Shown piece after piece: positions 1-7,072 of a DNA stretch of 26,143 nt; position 1 is the first letter of the stretch; every line of letters starts with the position of its first letter. This stretch comes from a bacterium UBP2_UBA2255. GTDB taxonomy: Bacteria > Edwardsbacteria > AC1 > EtOH8. The position numbers were made by a program, and so were the translations under genes. The stretch is from positions 1 to 26,143 of the forward strand of contig DDXR01000049.1 in assembly GCA_002347565.1 (NCBI GenBank). Direction: 5' to 3'. The notes below the pieces were generated by a model. It did not search any database. It had not been told where the DNA came from and was given only the letters and a program-made list of their open reading frames with translations.

Positions 1-159
1 GAAAGCATCTAAGTGGGAAGCCCCTCCTAAGATGAGATCTCCCATCCGAACAATCGGGTTAGAAGGCCCCCCGTAGACGACGGGGTTGATAGGCCACAGG
101 TGTAAGGCCAGCAATGGCTTCAGCCGAGTGGTACTAACTTGGCCGTTCGGCTTGATCAT
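1..159 (+). rRNA. rrl: 23S ribosomal RNA, 3' end (partial)
   Basis: The sequence opens inside the last domain of 23S rRNA. The stretch 'gaaagcatctaagtgggaag' and the closing region around 'gtactaacttggccg' at 131-145 match the conserved 3' end of bacterial large-subunit rRNA. The 5' part lies outside the window. The exact end was placed near 159 by comparison with the usual 3' terminus and may be off by a few bases. A 5S gene follows about 90 bases later, so this is the distal part of an rRNA operon reading rightward. No tRNA is seen in the 23S-5S spacer. Confidence 0.93.
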
Positions 160-250
160 AAATTTACGTCGATAGTCATCGGTCCGCGACCGGTGGCACG
201 TGACAGGAGCTGTGTATCCCTGATAAGACCCGTATTCGGTTCCACCGTTT

Positions 251-367
251 TCCGGCGGTTATTCCGAGAGGGTCACACCCGTTCCCATTCCGAACACGGC
301 AGTTAAGCCTCTCAGGGCCGATGGTACTGCATTGGCAACTTTGTGGGAGAGTAGGTCGCTGCCGGAT
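251..367 (+). rRNA. rrf: 5S ribosomal RNA
   Basis: A segment of about 117 bases begins 'tccggcggtt' and ends 'gtcgctgccgga', so the ends pair to form helix I. Inside are the diagnostic 5S blocks 'cccattccgaacacggcagt' near 274-293 and 'gccgatggtactgc' near 318-331. Size and order match bacterial 5S rRNA. An intrinsic terminator begins six bases downstream, so this is the last gene of the rRNA operon. Confidence 0.94.
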
Positions 368-372
368 TATTT

Positions 373-405
373 TAAGAGCTGTCAGAAATGGCGGCTCTTA
401 TTTTT
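373..405 (+). terminator. Intrinsic terminator of the rRNA operon
   Basis: A 12-base-pair stem (373-384 with 389-400, including two G-U pairs) closes on a GAAA tetraloop (385-388) and is followed directly by a T-rich run. It lies six bases after the 5S gene. This is a textbook rho-independent terminator. Confidence 0.9.
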
Positions 406-425
406 ATCTTTAAATGAAATAGAAC

Positions 426-453
426 TTGACAAACGTGTAATTGTGAGTATAAT
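426..453 (+). promoter_or_regulatory. Sigma-70-type promoter for the RHS gene
   Basis: A perfect -35 box TTGACA (426-431) and a perfect -10 box TATAAT (448-453) are separated by 16 bp. Transcription would start near 460, giving a leader of about 215 bases before the RHS start at 677. Both boxes match consensus exactly, so the promoter is probably strong or held down by an unseen regulator or by the leader structure. Confidence 0.75.
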
Positions 454-523
454 CCCTATAGTTGTTTATTTCGATAATACCAGGAGTAACGATGTTACGT
501 TCAATACATTGGCACGACTTGTG

Positions 524-542
524 CCAGACCAGACCAGACCAG
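524..542 (+). repeat. CCAGA pentanucleotide tandem repeat
   Basis: Nearly four uninterrupted copies of the 5-base unit CCAGA lie in the RHS leader. The preceding 'ggcac...gtgcc' inverted repeat (511-525) overlaps the first bases. The function is unknown. The array is short enough to vary by slippage, but it is not in a coding region. Confidence 0.6.
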
Positions 543-572
543 TCGTATTCGGTAATCACATAGAAACCAGGT

Positions 573-611
573 ATAAGCTTCATGCACTCCGGCTGGATGC
601 ATGAAGCTTAT
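573..611 (+). repeat. Long perfect hairpin in the RHS leader
   Basis: Positions 573-586 pair perfectly with 598-611 (14 bp). After one bulged base, three more pairs (588-590 with 595-597) close on a GGCT loop. There is no T-run afterwards, so it is not a standard terminator. It lies 65 bases upstream of the RHS start and inside the predicted transcript. It could be an attenuator, an RNA stability element, a protein-binding site or a relic of a mobile element. Confidence 0.75.
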
Positions 612-676
612 CATTTCTGAGCATTAGGGGATTATCAAAGAATTTGTCATCACACGTATAAAATGAGGTAATTGCC

Positions 677-3600
677 ATGAAACGCTTTTCATCTTTGAAA
701 TCGATTACAGCATGGATGATTGTATCCTTTGTTGTGATGATCTTGAGAAATAATACTGCATTCGCAGCCGGCGGTTACAGCATTAGCAGTAGTTATTGGA
801 GCGCCTCTGGCCAGTTAGAGGTACCGATTGCACAAGCTGCAGCATCAGTTCATATGCTTAGTTGGTCAGTATGGGGTTTAGATGGTTATAATATCTGGGG
901 TACTATCGCAAATGGTGAATGGCGTCTTGGTCCAGGTTGGGATCAGGATGCGAATGGAATTCATACGAGAGTAATGAACCGGACTAATAAAGCGGAATCA
1001 TTAGATGGAGTGTGGATTGGTGCTCATGGGACTCTGACGACAATGTTGTGGATGGATCAGAATGCATCTGACTGTTCATATATGTTATGCGCTATGGGTG
1101 GGGGATGTGCTTTGAGAGTTCTTGCGATAAACGATGACCCGCCCCCATGCCCTCCTGGAACCGGTAATCCCATTTCACCTATGACCGGACACAAATGGGA
1201 AACTGTTCAGGATATTGCGCCATTCGGATGCAACGCCAGCCTTCATCTTGACAGGTATTATAATCAGAGCATCAATAAGATGGCGGTTGGCAGCGTGCTC
1301 AAAGCCAATAATTGGCGCAATCCATTAATGGCCGGTTGGACCCATAACTACAACATATACATTCAGAAAGCAAACGCTGGCAGCGATACCCTGATGGTTT
1401 TATCAACCGGCAACAGTGCCGAGCAAAAGAAGTTCCGTAAATCCGCTGGTGATACCGTCTATCGCTCCATGAAGGGCGATGCCCGCAGCCTGCGAAGAAC
1501 CGGTGACCGCTGGATGTTATACTCACCGGACGGCAGCAGGTGGCACTTCAATGCGAATGGACAGATAGACACGATATTTGAAAGCGATGGCACAAGCCTG
1601 ACGCTCGAGTACAGCGGCACGGACAGCACATTGACGCGGGTGAAGGACATTCGCAACAACAGCATAGAATTCCGCTACAACAACAGCAGGCTCACGCGTG
1701 CCTTCACGTCTTTGGATTCCTTGTATTTCTTTGAGTACAGGTATGCGGCCACTAATGCGTGTACAGCTTTATGCCAGGTGTTGTATCATGCCAATACAAC
1801 GACTTCCGATTCGCTGGTTGCCACTGGCCGGTATTATTATGATACGCCGCTGGCGGCAATGCTGATGAATACCTACTCGCTTCCCAAGGGTAGCCAGGCG
1901 CAAGACACAAACTGGGCAACCAGCCGGAACAAGGAGGAGCGTTTGAACTGCTGGTTCCATACCTTACCGGATACGGTCGGCATCAACCGGGGCAACCCGT
2001 GCGTCTACCAGGAACTGGTCGGCGATTCATCATCCGGGAATATAGTACTATACAGGGCATATTTCAGGTTCTTTTATGATACGACAACGGCCCTAAGATA
2101 TCCCGACAGCACCCAAACCTGGTATTACGAGGACACGACGTCTTTCACTGCGCACAACCCGACGGATACGTTGTTCAGCCCCGCTGACAGCCTGCCGTCG
2201 GCCTTCGGGACGAAGTACTACGTCTATACTATAGCCTACGACACCAACGGCACCAAGAAGTACGAGCGGCATTATGACCCGGCAACCGGGGATTCCTCAA
2301 AGATCACGTATGCCTCGTACGACAAGAACTACCACCCCTGGGCAGTGACCGACCCCAACGGCGGGGTCACCAACTACACCTACGGCACGTACCAGGACCC
2401 CTACAATCCCGATTCCACCCGCTACATGGACAGCCCGTCCAAGGTGAAGTACCCCAACGGTGACTCGGTGATGACGTACTTGTCCGTGAAGGGCGGGGTC
2501 AACCGCATCCTGCCGGATTCCGCCCGCGACGAGCTGGGCAACCGCACCTGGCATTACTACGATGTTTCAAAGGACTACCTTGATACCGCGGTGGTCTACA
2601 AGTCGCGCCAGCTGGCCGACGGCGACACCAACCACCATGACGTGACCACCCGCTATCATTACAGCTCAAAATACGGCAACCTGATCGAGACGCTCGACCC
2701 CCTGGGCCACAAGACCCGGATGTACTACGCTCCGGGGGACACCGGATCGCATCTCACCCAGCAGCGTGTCGTGATGTCGTCGGACACCGGTGCGACGGAC
2801 ATCGTCACCAAGTACGGCTATAACACGGCCACCGGCACGCTGGATACCATGACCTTTTACCGGGATTACCCCGGCAACCCCAGCAATACATACTATTATT
2901 ACGACCAGTTCAACCGCGCGGTCAAGACCGTCTACCCGGACACGGCAAAGGACTCCACAGTCTACGACCTGCGCGGGAATGTGCTCAAACGCTACACCAT
3001 CAAGACCGACACCCTGTCCAAGACCGAGTACGAGTATAGCCCGCGCGACCTGGTGACCAAGACCAAGGAATACCGCCAGCCCAAGGACACGCCCGCGGTG
3101 TACGATTCGACCCTGTACTACTACAACCTGCACGACCGGCTGATAAAGCAGGTGAACCAGTTGGGAAAGGCCACCAACTATACCTACGTAATGGACCGGT
3201 TGCTGAAGATAGCATACCCGGACACCACCAATGACAGCCTGGGATACTATGCCGACGGATCGCTCAAGTTCAAGCGCGACCGCAAGGGGCAGGTGATCGA
3301 GTATATGTACGACGGAACCAGCGCGGGCTGCGGCTGCCCGTCTGAAAGTAGGTACCGCCTGGTCAGTAAACGGTACTATGATACCTGGGCACAGTACACC
3401 GGCACGCCCAAGATACCGACCGACACGGTGCATTACGACTACGACGCCGTGGGCAACCGCGTGAAAATGGTTGACAAGCTGGGCACGACGCAGTACACTT
3501 ACGACGGGCTCTACCGGCTGCAGACCGACTCCTGCGGCTACCTCAACACCAAGGTGATGTATCAGTACGATCAGGCCGGCAACCGCACCAGGATGAAGGT

Positions 3601-5089
3601 ATGCAGCGGGGACACGTCGTCCGTGTACCTCGATCAGACCTACACCAGCTACGACAACGCCAACCGGGCGGGGACGACGGCGGCGGGCGGGCAGGAGTAT
3701 TCATTCAGCTACTGGGACACCGGCATGCCCAACAGCATCCAGTACTATAACGACGGCGAATCGCGGGTCACCGAGTACTATTACCTCACCAATCGCGGCT
3801 TCGTCGACTCGATGCGCACGGCATACTGGATCGACGCGCCATTGACCACCTACTGGTTCAAGAACAAATACTCGTACAACGGCCTGGGCGACCGGACCAG
3901 CCAGTACGTGTACCTATCACGGCCCGGCACCTCGGCGCTCACTGGTACCATTAGTTACACTTACGATGGCCTGCGGCGGCTGACCAAGGTGAAGAACCCG
4001 GCCGGGTTCAACGGCGGGGATTCGATACGCTACGTGTACGACAAGGCGGGGAACCGGACCCGGAAGTACCGCGGGGCCAGCGGGACCGACCAGATCAACA
4101 TCTATCGCCAGAGCGACAACGAGCTATTATACCGCGATAAGATACCGTACCTGGAAGACCAGTACGCCTACGAATACGACGCCAACGGCAACCTGACCCA
4201 GAGCTTTGACGAACCGGGCACCCGGACGTACGCCTACGACTTTGAGAACCGGCTGACCAAGGTGAAGCAGGGCTCGGACAGCACGGTGTTCTTCTATAAC
4301 GGGGTCGGGGTAAGGTTGAAGAAGCTGGGGACCAAGGACAGCTCGATCCAGTACATCCCTGACGGCATGTACATAGCGGTGGAGCGGAGGACCAACGGCA
4401 ATCTCAGATACAAGTACGTCTACGCCAATGGCCTGCTGTTGGCCCGAATCGACAGCGCAGGGACGACGTACTACTACAGCCATGACGCCCTGGGCAGCAT
4501 TGTGGGCGCCAGCAGTAATACGGCGGTGTACAAAAGCTTCCTGTACGATGAGTTTGGAGACAGCCTTGGGGCCTGGGGCGCGACCAGCATCAACAACTAC
4601 CGGTACACCGGGCAGGAATACGACATCACCCCGGTGAACGCCTACAACCTGCGGGCGCGGGAGTATTACCCCAAGCTGGGCCGGTTCATGCAGAATGACC
4701 AGATAGGGGATAAAGGTGGGTCACCTAATTGGTATTTGTATGTGGCAAATAATCCAATTAATGCCACGGATCCCTCGGGTGAGAAAATACGGCAATGTTA
4801 TGTTATACGTGGTGCTGCGCCACATTCCTACTTGGAAGTTAACGGTGTAGGTTGGGGGTTTTATGCGGTAAGTACTGCCTCAAGATGGCAAATCCTGCAA
4901 GGACATAATGTACCGGCCGAAGTAGTGTACGATCACGGCGGCATATGTCGGACTATAGTTGATGACGATTGCAAAGACAAATGCGTGAACTCAGCAATAT
5001 TGCAATCGATAGGTGCACCGGGCGAATACAATTTGTATAAACGGAATTGCTATCACTGGATCGGTGAAATACTAAACCAGTGCAAATAG
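677..5089 (+). CDS. Secreted RHS/YD-repeat polymorphic toxin-like protein
   Basis: This 1470-residue protein starts with a Sec signal peptide (charged start, hydrophobic residues 11-23, likely cut after A30). A region rich in Trp and Cys follows. Next is a DUF6531-like segment around 164-200, with a 'PISPMTGHKW' motif and an 'LDRYYN' motif. Many YD repeats (about 285-1250) of the type 'YDxxGNRxxx' form the shell strands. The RHS core (about 1250-1368) includes 'YDEFGD', 'RYTGQEYD' and 'LGRFMQND', and ends at 'DPSG' (1365-1368). The last ~100 residues are a different, variable domain with His1383 in 'PHSYLEV' and Cys1458 in 'RNCYHW', suggestive of a permuted papain-like fold. RHS proteins encapsulate and deliver C-terminal toxins, and this one is probably exported by Sec rather than loaded on a VgrG, since none is nearby. 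Start 677 is supported by 'gaggt' at 664-668. Base composition is mosaic along the gene. The toxin activity is an inference. Confidence 0.9.
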   Translation: MKRFSSLKSITAWMIVSFVVMILRNNTAFAAGGYSISSSYWSASGQLEVPIAQAAASVHMLSWSVWGLDGYNIWGTIANGEWRLGPGWDQDANGIHTRVMNRTNKAESLDGVWIGAHGTLTTMLWMDQNASDCSYMLCAMGGGCALRVLAINDDPPPCPPGTGNPISPMTGHKWETVQDIAPFGCNASLHLDRYYNQSINKMAVGSVLKANNWRNPLMAGWTHNYNIYIQKANAGSDTLMVLSTGNSAEQKKFRKSAGDTVYRSMKGDARSLRRTGDRWMLYSPDGSRWHFNANGQIDTIFESDGTSLTLEYSGTDSTLTRVKDIRNNSIEFRYNNSRLTRAFTSLDSLYFFEYRYAATNACTALCQVLYHANTTTSDSLVATGRYYYDTPLAAMLMNTYSLPKGSQAQDTNWATSRNKEERLNCWFHTLPDTVGINRGNPCVYQELVGDSSSGNIVLYRAYFRFFYDTTTALRYPDSTQTWYYEDTTSFTAHNPTDTLFSPADSLPSAFGTKYYVYTIAYDTNGTKKYERHYDPATGDSSKITYASYDKNYHPWAVTDPNGGVTNYTYGTYQDPYNPDSTRYMDSPSKVKYPNGDSVMTYLSVKGGVNRILPDSARDELGNRTWHYYDVSKDYLDTAVVYKSRQLADGDTNHHDVTTRYHYSSKYGNLIETLDPLGHKTRMYYAPGDTGSHLTQQRVVMSSDTGATDIVTKYGYNTATGTLDTMTFYRDYPGNPSNTYYYYDQFNRAVKTVYPDTAKDSTVYDLRGNVLKRYTIKTDTLSKTEYEYSPRDLVTKTKEYRQPKDTPAVYDSTLYYYNLHDRLIKQVNQLGKATNYTYVMDRLLKIAYPDTTNDSLGYYADGSLKFKRDRKGQVIEYMYDGTSAGCGCPSESRYRLVSKRYYDTWAQYTGTPKIPTDTVHYDYDAVGNRVKMVDKLGTTQYTYDGLYRLQTDSCGYLNTKVMYQYDQAGNRTRMKVCSGDTSSVYLDQTYTSYDNANRAGTTAAGGQEYSFSYWDTGMPNSIQYYNDGESRVTEYYYLTNRGFVDSMRTAYWIDAPLTTYWFKNKYSYNGLGDRTSQYVYLSRPGTSALTGTISYTYDGLRRLTKVKNPAGFNGGDSIRYVYDKAGNRTRKYRGASGTDQINIYRQSDNELLYRDKIPYLEDQYAYEYDANGNLTQSFDEPGTRTYAYDFENRLTKVKQGSDSTVFFYNGVGVRLKKLGTKDSSIQYIPDGMYIAVERRTNGNLRYKYVYANGLLLARIDSAGTTYYYSHDALGSIVGASSNTAVYKSFLYDEFGDSLGAWGATSINNYRYTGQEYDITPVNAYNLRAREYYPKLGRFMQNDQIGDKGGSPNWYLYVANNPINATDPSGEKIRQCYVIRGAAPHSYLEVNGVGWGFYAVSTASRWQILQGHNVPAEVVYDHGGICRTIVDDDCKDKCVNSAILQSIGAPGEYNLYKRNCYHWIGEILNQCK

Positions 5090-5107
5090 GCGATGATGAG
5101 GAGAAAC

Positions 5108-5605
5108 ATGAAGAAGCTTATGATCATCGGAATAATAATAGCTGGCATCATTGTCGCTGTCGTTGTCGCCGTGTATTTTAGTTTAGGCGCTAAGAGTGAT
5201 TATGTTCGCCTGGCAATGCTTCAAGAGAATGTGGCACGTGTTGTGGATGCTCTTGAGCTATGGGCGAGCGACAACGATGGTATGTGCCCAGCCAGCCTTA
5301 ATGTCCAAAGCAAGAAGGGTGGTAAGCAATTTGCCGCCTACTTCGCGAAGCCGATGGTGCAATCATATCCCGAGGGCCAAACTAAGCTTGAATCCATGAT
5401 CACTTTCGAGGGTAGCGATGTCCCGGCCAAGCTTGAGTACGGCCAGTACAAACCAGGTTCTATTGAAGTCTACGTGTTCGGCGACAGTAAGAAGTACGTT
5501 GTTGTCGGGTATGGGTATAAGAACCAGCCTATAATCCGGTCGGACACGGACGAGTTTAAGAAGTTCTACGATGCATACCTGAAGATGATCAAACCGAACC
5601 GTTAA
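5108..5605 (+). CDS. Membrane-anchored pilin-fold protein, possible RHS immunity protein
   Basis: This 165-residue protein has an N-terminal transmembrane helix (about residues 4-25, mostly Ile/Val/Ala). An amphipathic helix continues from it with 'QENVARVVDALELWASDN', followed by 'CPASL' and a C-terminal part with 'YVVVGYGYKNQPI'. These features recall GspG/type IV pilin-like proteins, whose long helix leads into a Pro-Ser/Ala loop and a GYG-type strand. The prepilin cleavage motif (G before F-T-x-x-E) is absent. Two in-frame ATGs lie upstream (5093, 5096), but the Shine-Dalgarno 'gaggag' (5098-5103) fits the ATG at 5108. It begins 18 bases after the RHS stop codon and is probably co-transcribed. 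That position is where immunity genes usually sit. A structural pseudopilin role is the alternative. Confidence 0.75.
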   Translation: MKKLMIIGIIIAGIIVAVVVAVYFSLGAKSDYVRLAMLQENVARVVDALELWASDNDGMCPASLNVQSKKGGKQFAAYFAKPMVQSYPEGQTKLESMITFEGSDVPAKLEYGQYKPGSIEVYVFGDSKKYVVVGYGYKNQPIIRSDTDEFKKFYDAYLKMIKPNR

Positions 5606-5649
5606 GGCCGAGTGTAGCTGTTGCGCTTTGCAGCCTCTAACGACGAAGC

Positions 5650-5675
5650 CCCGCCTCACCAGCGGGATTTTTCTA
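5650..5675 (+). terminator. Probable intrinsic terminator after the RHS module
   Basis: The arms CCCGC (5650-5654) and GCGGG (5662-5666) enclose a 7-base loop and are followed by 'atttttct'. The stem is short (5 bp) but GC-only, and the T-run is in the right place, 45 bases after the last gene of the RHS island. Confidence 0.55.
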
Positions 5676-5771
5676 TTTAACCGCTATTGGCAAAACCCAG
5701 GTTCCCGGGGCGCGCTAAAACCCATGAGCTTGTATAGAGCGGCGCGGTAAGACGTATGTAGTGCGCCGTTG

Positions 5772-5800
5772 TTGCCCGGCGTCGCCTTTTGTGGTATAAT
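5772..5800 (+). promoter_or_regulatory. Promoter of mtaB-miaB, predicted leaderless start
   Basis: A -35 box TTGCCC (5772-5777) and a consensus -10 box TATAAT (5795-5800) are 17 bp apart. Only six bases separate the -10 box from the ATG at 5807, so the expected transcription start is at or next to the A of the start codon. There is no room for a Shine-Dalgarno sequence in the mRNA. Confidence 0.72.
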
Positions 5801-5806
5801 CTCGTC

Positions 5807-7060
5807 ATGCTGACGTTCCGCATCATCACATTCGGCTGCAAGGTCAACCAGTACGACTCGCAGCAGTGGCGAGCCGCGCTGCTCCGGGCCGGGCTGTCTG
5901 AGGCCGCCGACGACGGCGGCTGCGACGTGGCGCTGGTCAACACCTGCACGGTGACCGCGGCGGCCGACCGGCAGGCAAGGCAGGCCGTGCGAAAATGCAA
6001 AATGCAAAATACGAGATGCAAAATCGTGGTCGCGGGCTGTTACGGGCAGGTCAATGCAAATGCACTGCGCGAGCTGCCGCAGATCGACCTGGTAGTAGGG
6101 AAATATTCACAAGACTCCGTCTCTTCCGTGCTCAAGGAACTCGGCCTCGCCGGAAAGCCTTTCTCCGAAGGGATCAGCGGTTTCTCGGGCCACACCCGCG
6201 CCTTCCTCAAGGTCCAGGACGGCTGCGACCACCGCTGCAGCTACTGCATCGTGCCGCTGGCGCGGGGCCAGTCGCGCAGCCGGCCGCTGCCGGAGGTCAT
6301 CGCCGAGGCGCAGCGGCTGGCGCAGGCCGGGCACAAGGAGCTGGTGGTCACCGGGGTCCGGCTGGGCGATTTCAGGCCGTCGCTGCGGGTGCTGCTGAAA
6401 TCGCTGGAAGCGGTTGACGGCATCGAGCGCATCCGGCTGTCGTCGCTGGAGCCGGACGACCTGCGCCTGGATACGCTGGAAGCGCTGGCCGAATCGCGGA
6501 AAATCGCGCGCCACCTGCACCTGCCGCTGCAGAGCGGCGATGACGGCGTCCTGCGCCGGATGAACCGGCCCTATGACCTGCGCACGTACGCGGCGACCGT
6601 CGCCGCCGGCCTCCGGCTGGCGCCGGACCTGACGTTCGGGACAGACATCATCGTCGGCTTTCCGGGCGAGACCGAGGAGCAGTTCAACCGCAGCTACCAG
6701 GCCGTCCGGGACCTGCCGGTCACGCACCTGCACGTGTTCACCTACTCCCGGCGCCCGGGCACCGCGGCGGCGGCGATGGCTGGGCAGATCCCCGGCCGGG
6801 TGAAGCAGGAGCGGTCCCAACGGCTGCGGGAAATGTTCGGGCGCAAGCAGAGAATGTACTGGGAAACGCAGGCCGGCCAGCGCACCGCCGTCCTGTTCGA
6901 ATCCGCCGTGAAGGGCCTGTGGTCGGGCCTGGGCGAGCATTACTTCCGGGTGCGCGTGCGGTCCCGGGAGCATCTGGGGAACACCCTGCGCCCGGTGCGC
7001 CTGGCCGGCGTATCCGGCGGCGGCATGGACGGCGTGCTGGCCGGCCTGCCCGAAAGCTGA
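5807..7060 (+). CDS. mtaB: tRNA t6A37 methylthiotransferase MtaB
   Basis: This 417-residue radical SAM enzyme adds a methylthio group to t6A37 of tRNA to give ms2t6A. The N-terminal UPF0004 domain has the three auxiliary-cluster cysteines C11 ('GCKVNQYDS'), C47 ('VNTCTVT') and C78 ('AGCYGQ'). The radical SAM CxxxCxxC motif is C140-C144-C147 in 'CDHRCSYC'. The wording 'GCKVNQ' and 'NTCTVT' separates MtaB from MiaB ('GCQMN', 'NSCAVR'). The C-terminus (about 350-417) looks like a degenerate TRAM domain. An earlier in-frame TTG at 5789 lies in front of the -10 box and is unlikely to be used. An AT-rich micro-repeat encodes residues 63-73, a loop between C47 and C78. miaB follows after 12 bases. 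Confidence 0.93.
   Translation: MLTFRIITFGCKVNQYDSQQWRAALLRAGLSEAADDGGCDVALVNTCTVTAAADRQARQAVRKCKMQNTRCKIVVAGCYGQVNANALRELPQIDLVVGKYSQDSVSSVLKELGLAGKPFSEGISGFSGHTRAFLKVQDGCDHRCSYCIVPLARGQSRSRPLPEVIAEAQRLAQAGHKELVVTGVRLGDFRPSLRVLLKSLEAVDGIERIRLSSLEPDDLRLDTLEALAESRKIARHLHLPLQSGDDGVLRRMNRPYDLRTYAATVAAGLRLAPDLTFGTDIIVGFPGETEEQFNRSYQAVRDLPVTHLHVFTYSRRPGTAAAAMAGQIPGRVKQERSQRLREMFGRKQRMYWETQAGQRTAVLFESAVKGLWSGLGEHYFRVRVRSREHLGNTLRPVRLAGVSGGGMDGVLAGLPES
5991..6026 (+). repeat. AT-rich 'aaaatgc' micro-repeat inside mtaB
   Basis: Degenerate tandem copies of a 7-base unit (aaaatgc, aaaatgc, then 'aaaatacgag' and 'atgcaaaatc') stand out in an otherwise very GC-rich gene. The reading frame stays open, and it encodes the short loop 'CKMQNTRC'. 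Similar degenerate repeats occur at 18632-18666 and 22465-22501. Confidence 0.7.
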
Positions 7061-7072
7061 CGGGCGGCGACG

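Larger units (their letters stand above)
406..676 (+). other. Leader region between rRNA terminator and RHS gene
   Basis: About 270 bases are AT-richer than most of the window and hold no convincing gene. They contain a strong sigma-70-like promoter (426-453) and then an approximately 215-base untranslated leader. The leader carries three inverted repeats: 486-498, 511-525 and the long hairpin 573-611. It also has a short CCAGA tandem repeat at 524-542 and a ribosome binding site 'gaggt' at 664-668, eight bases before the RHS start codon. Confidence 0.7.

Noticed and set aside
160..250. tRNA gene in the 23S-5S spacer
   Set aside because: No cloverleaf or TTCGA-type T-loop pattern that fits; spacer only.
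524..542. CRISPR-like array
   Set aside because: Units are 5 bases without spacers; simple tandem repeat.
332..604. Open frame of 90 residues overlapping the 5S gene and terminator
   Set aside because: It runs out of the 5S rRNA, through the terminator hairpin and the RHS promoter and leader; no ribosome binding site and no recognisable protein.
2666..3433. 255-residue minus-strand open frame inside the RHS gene
   Set aside because: Shadow of the YD repeats; Val/Gly-rich and without independent support.
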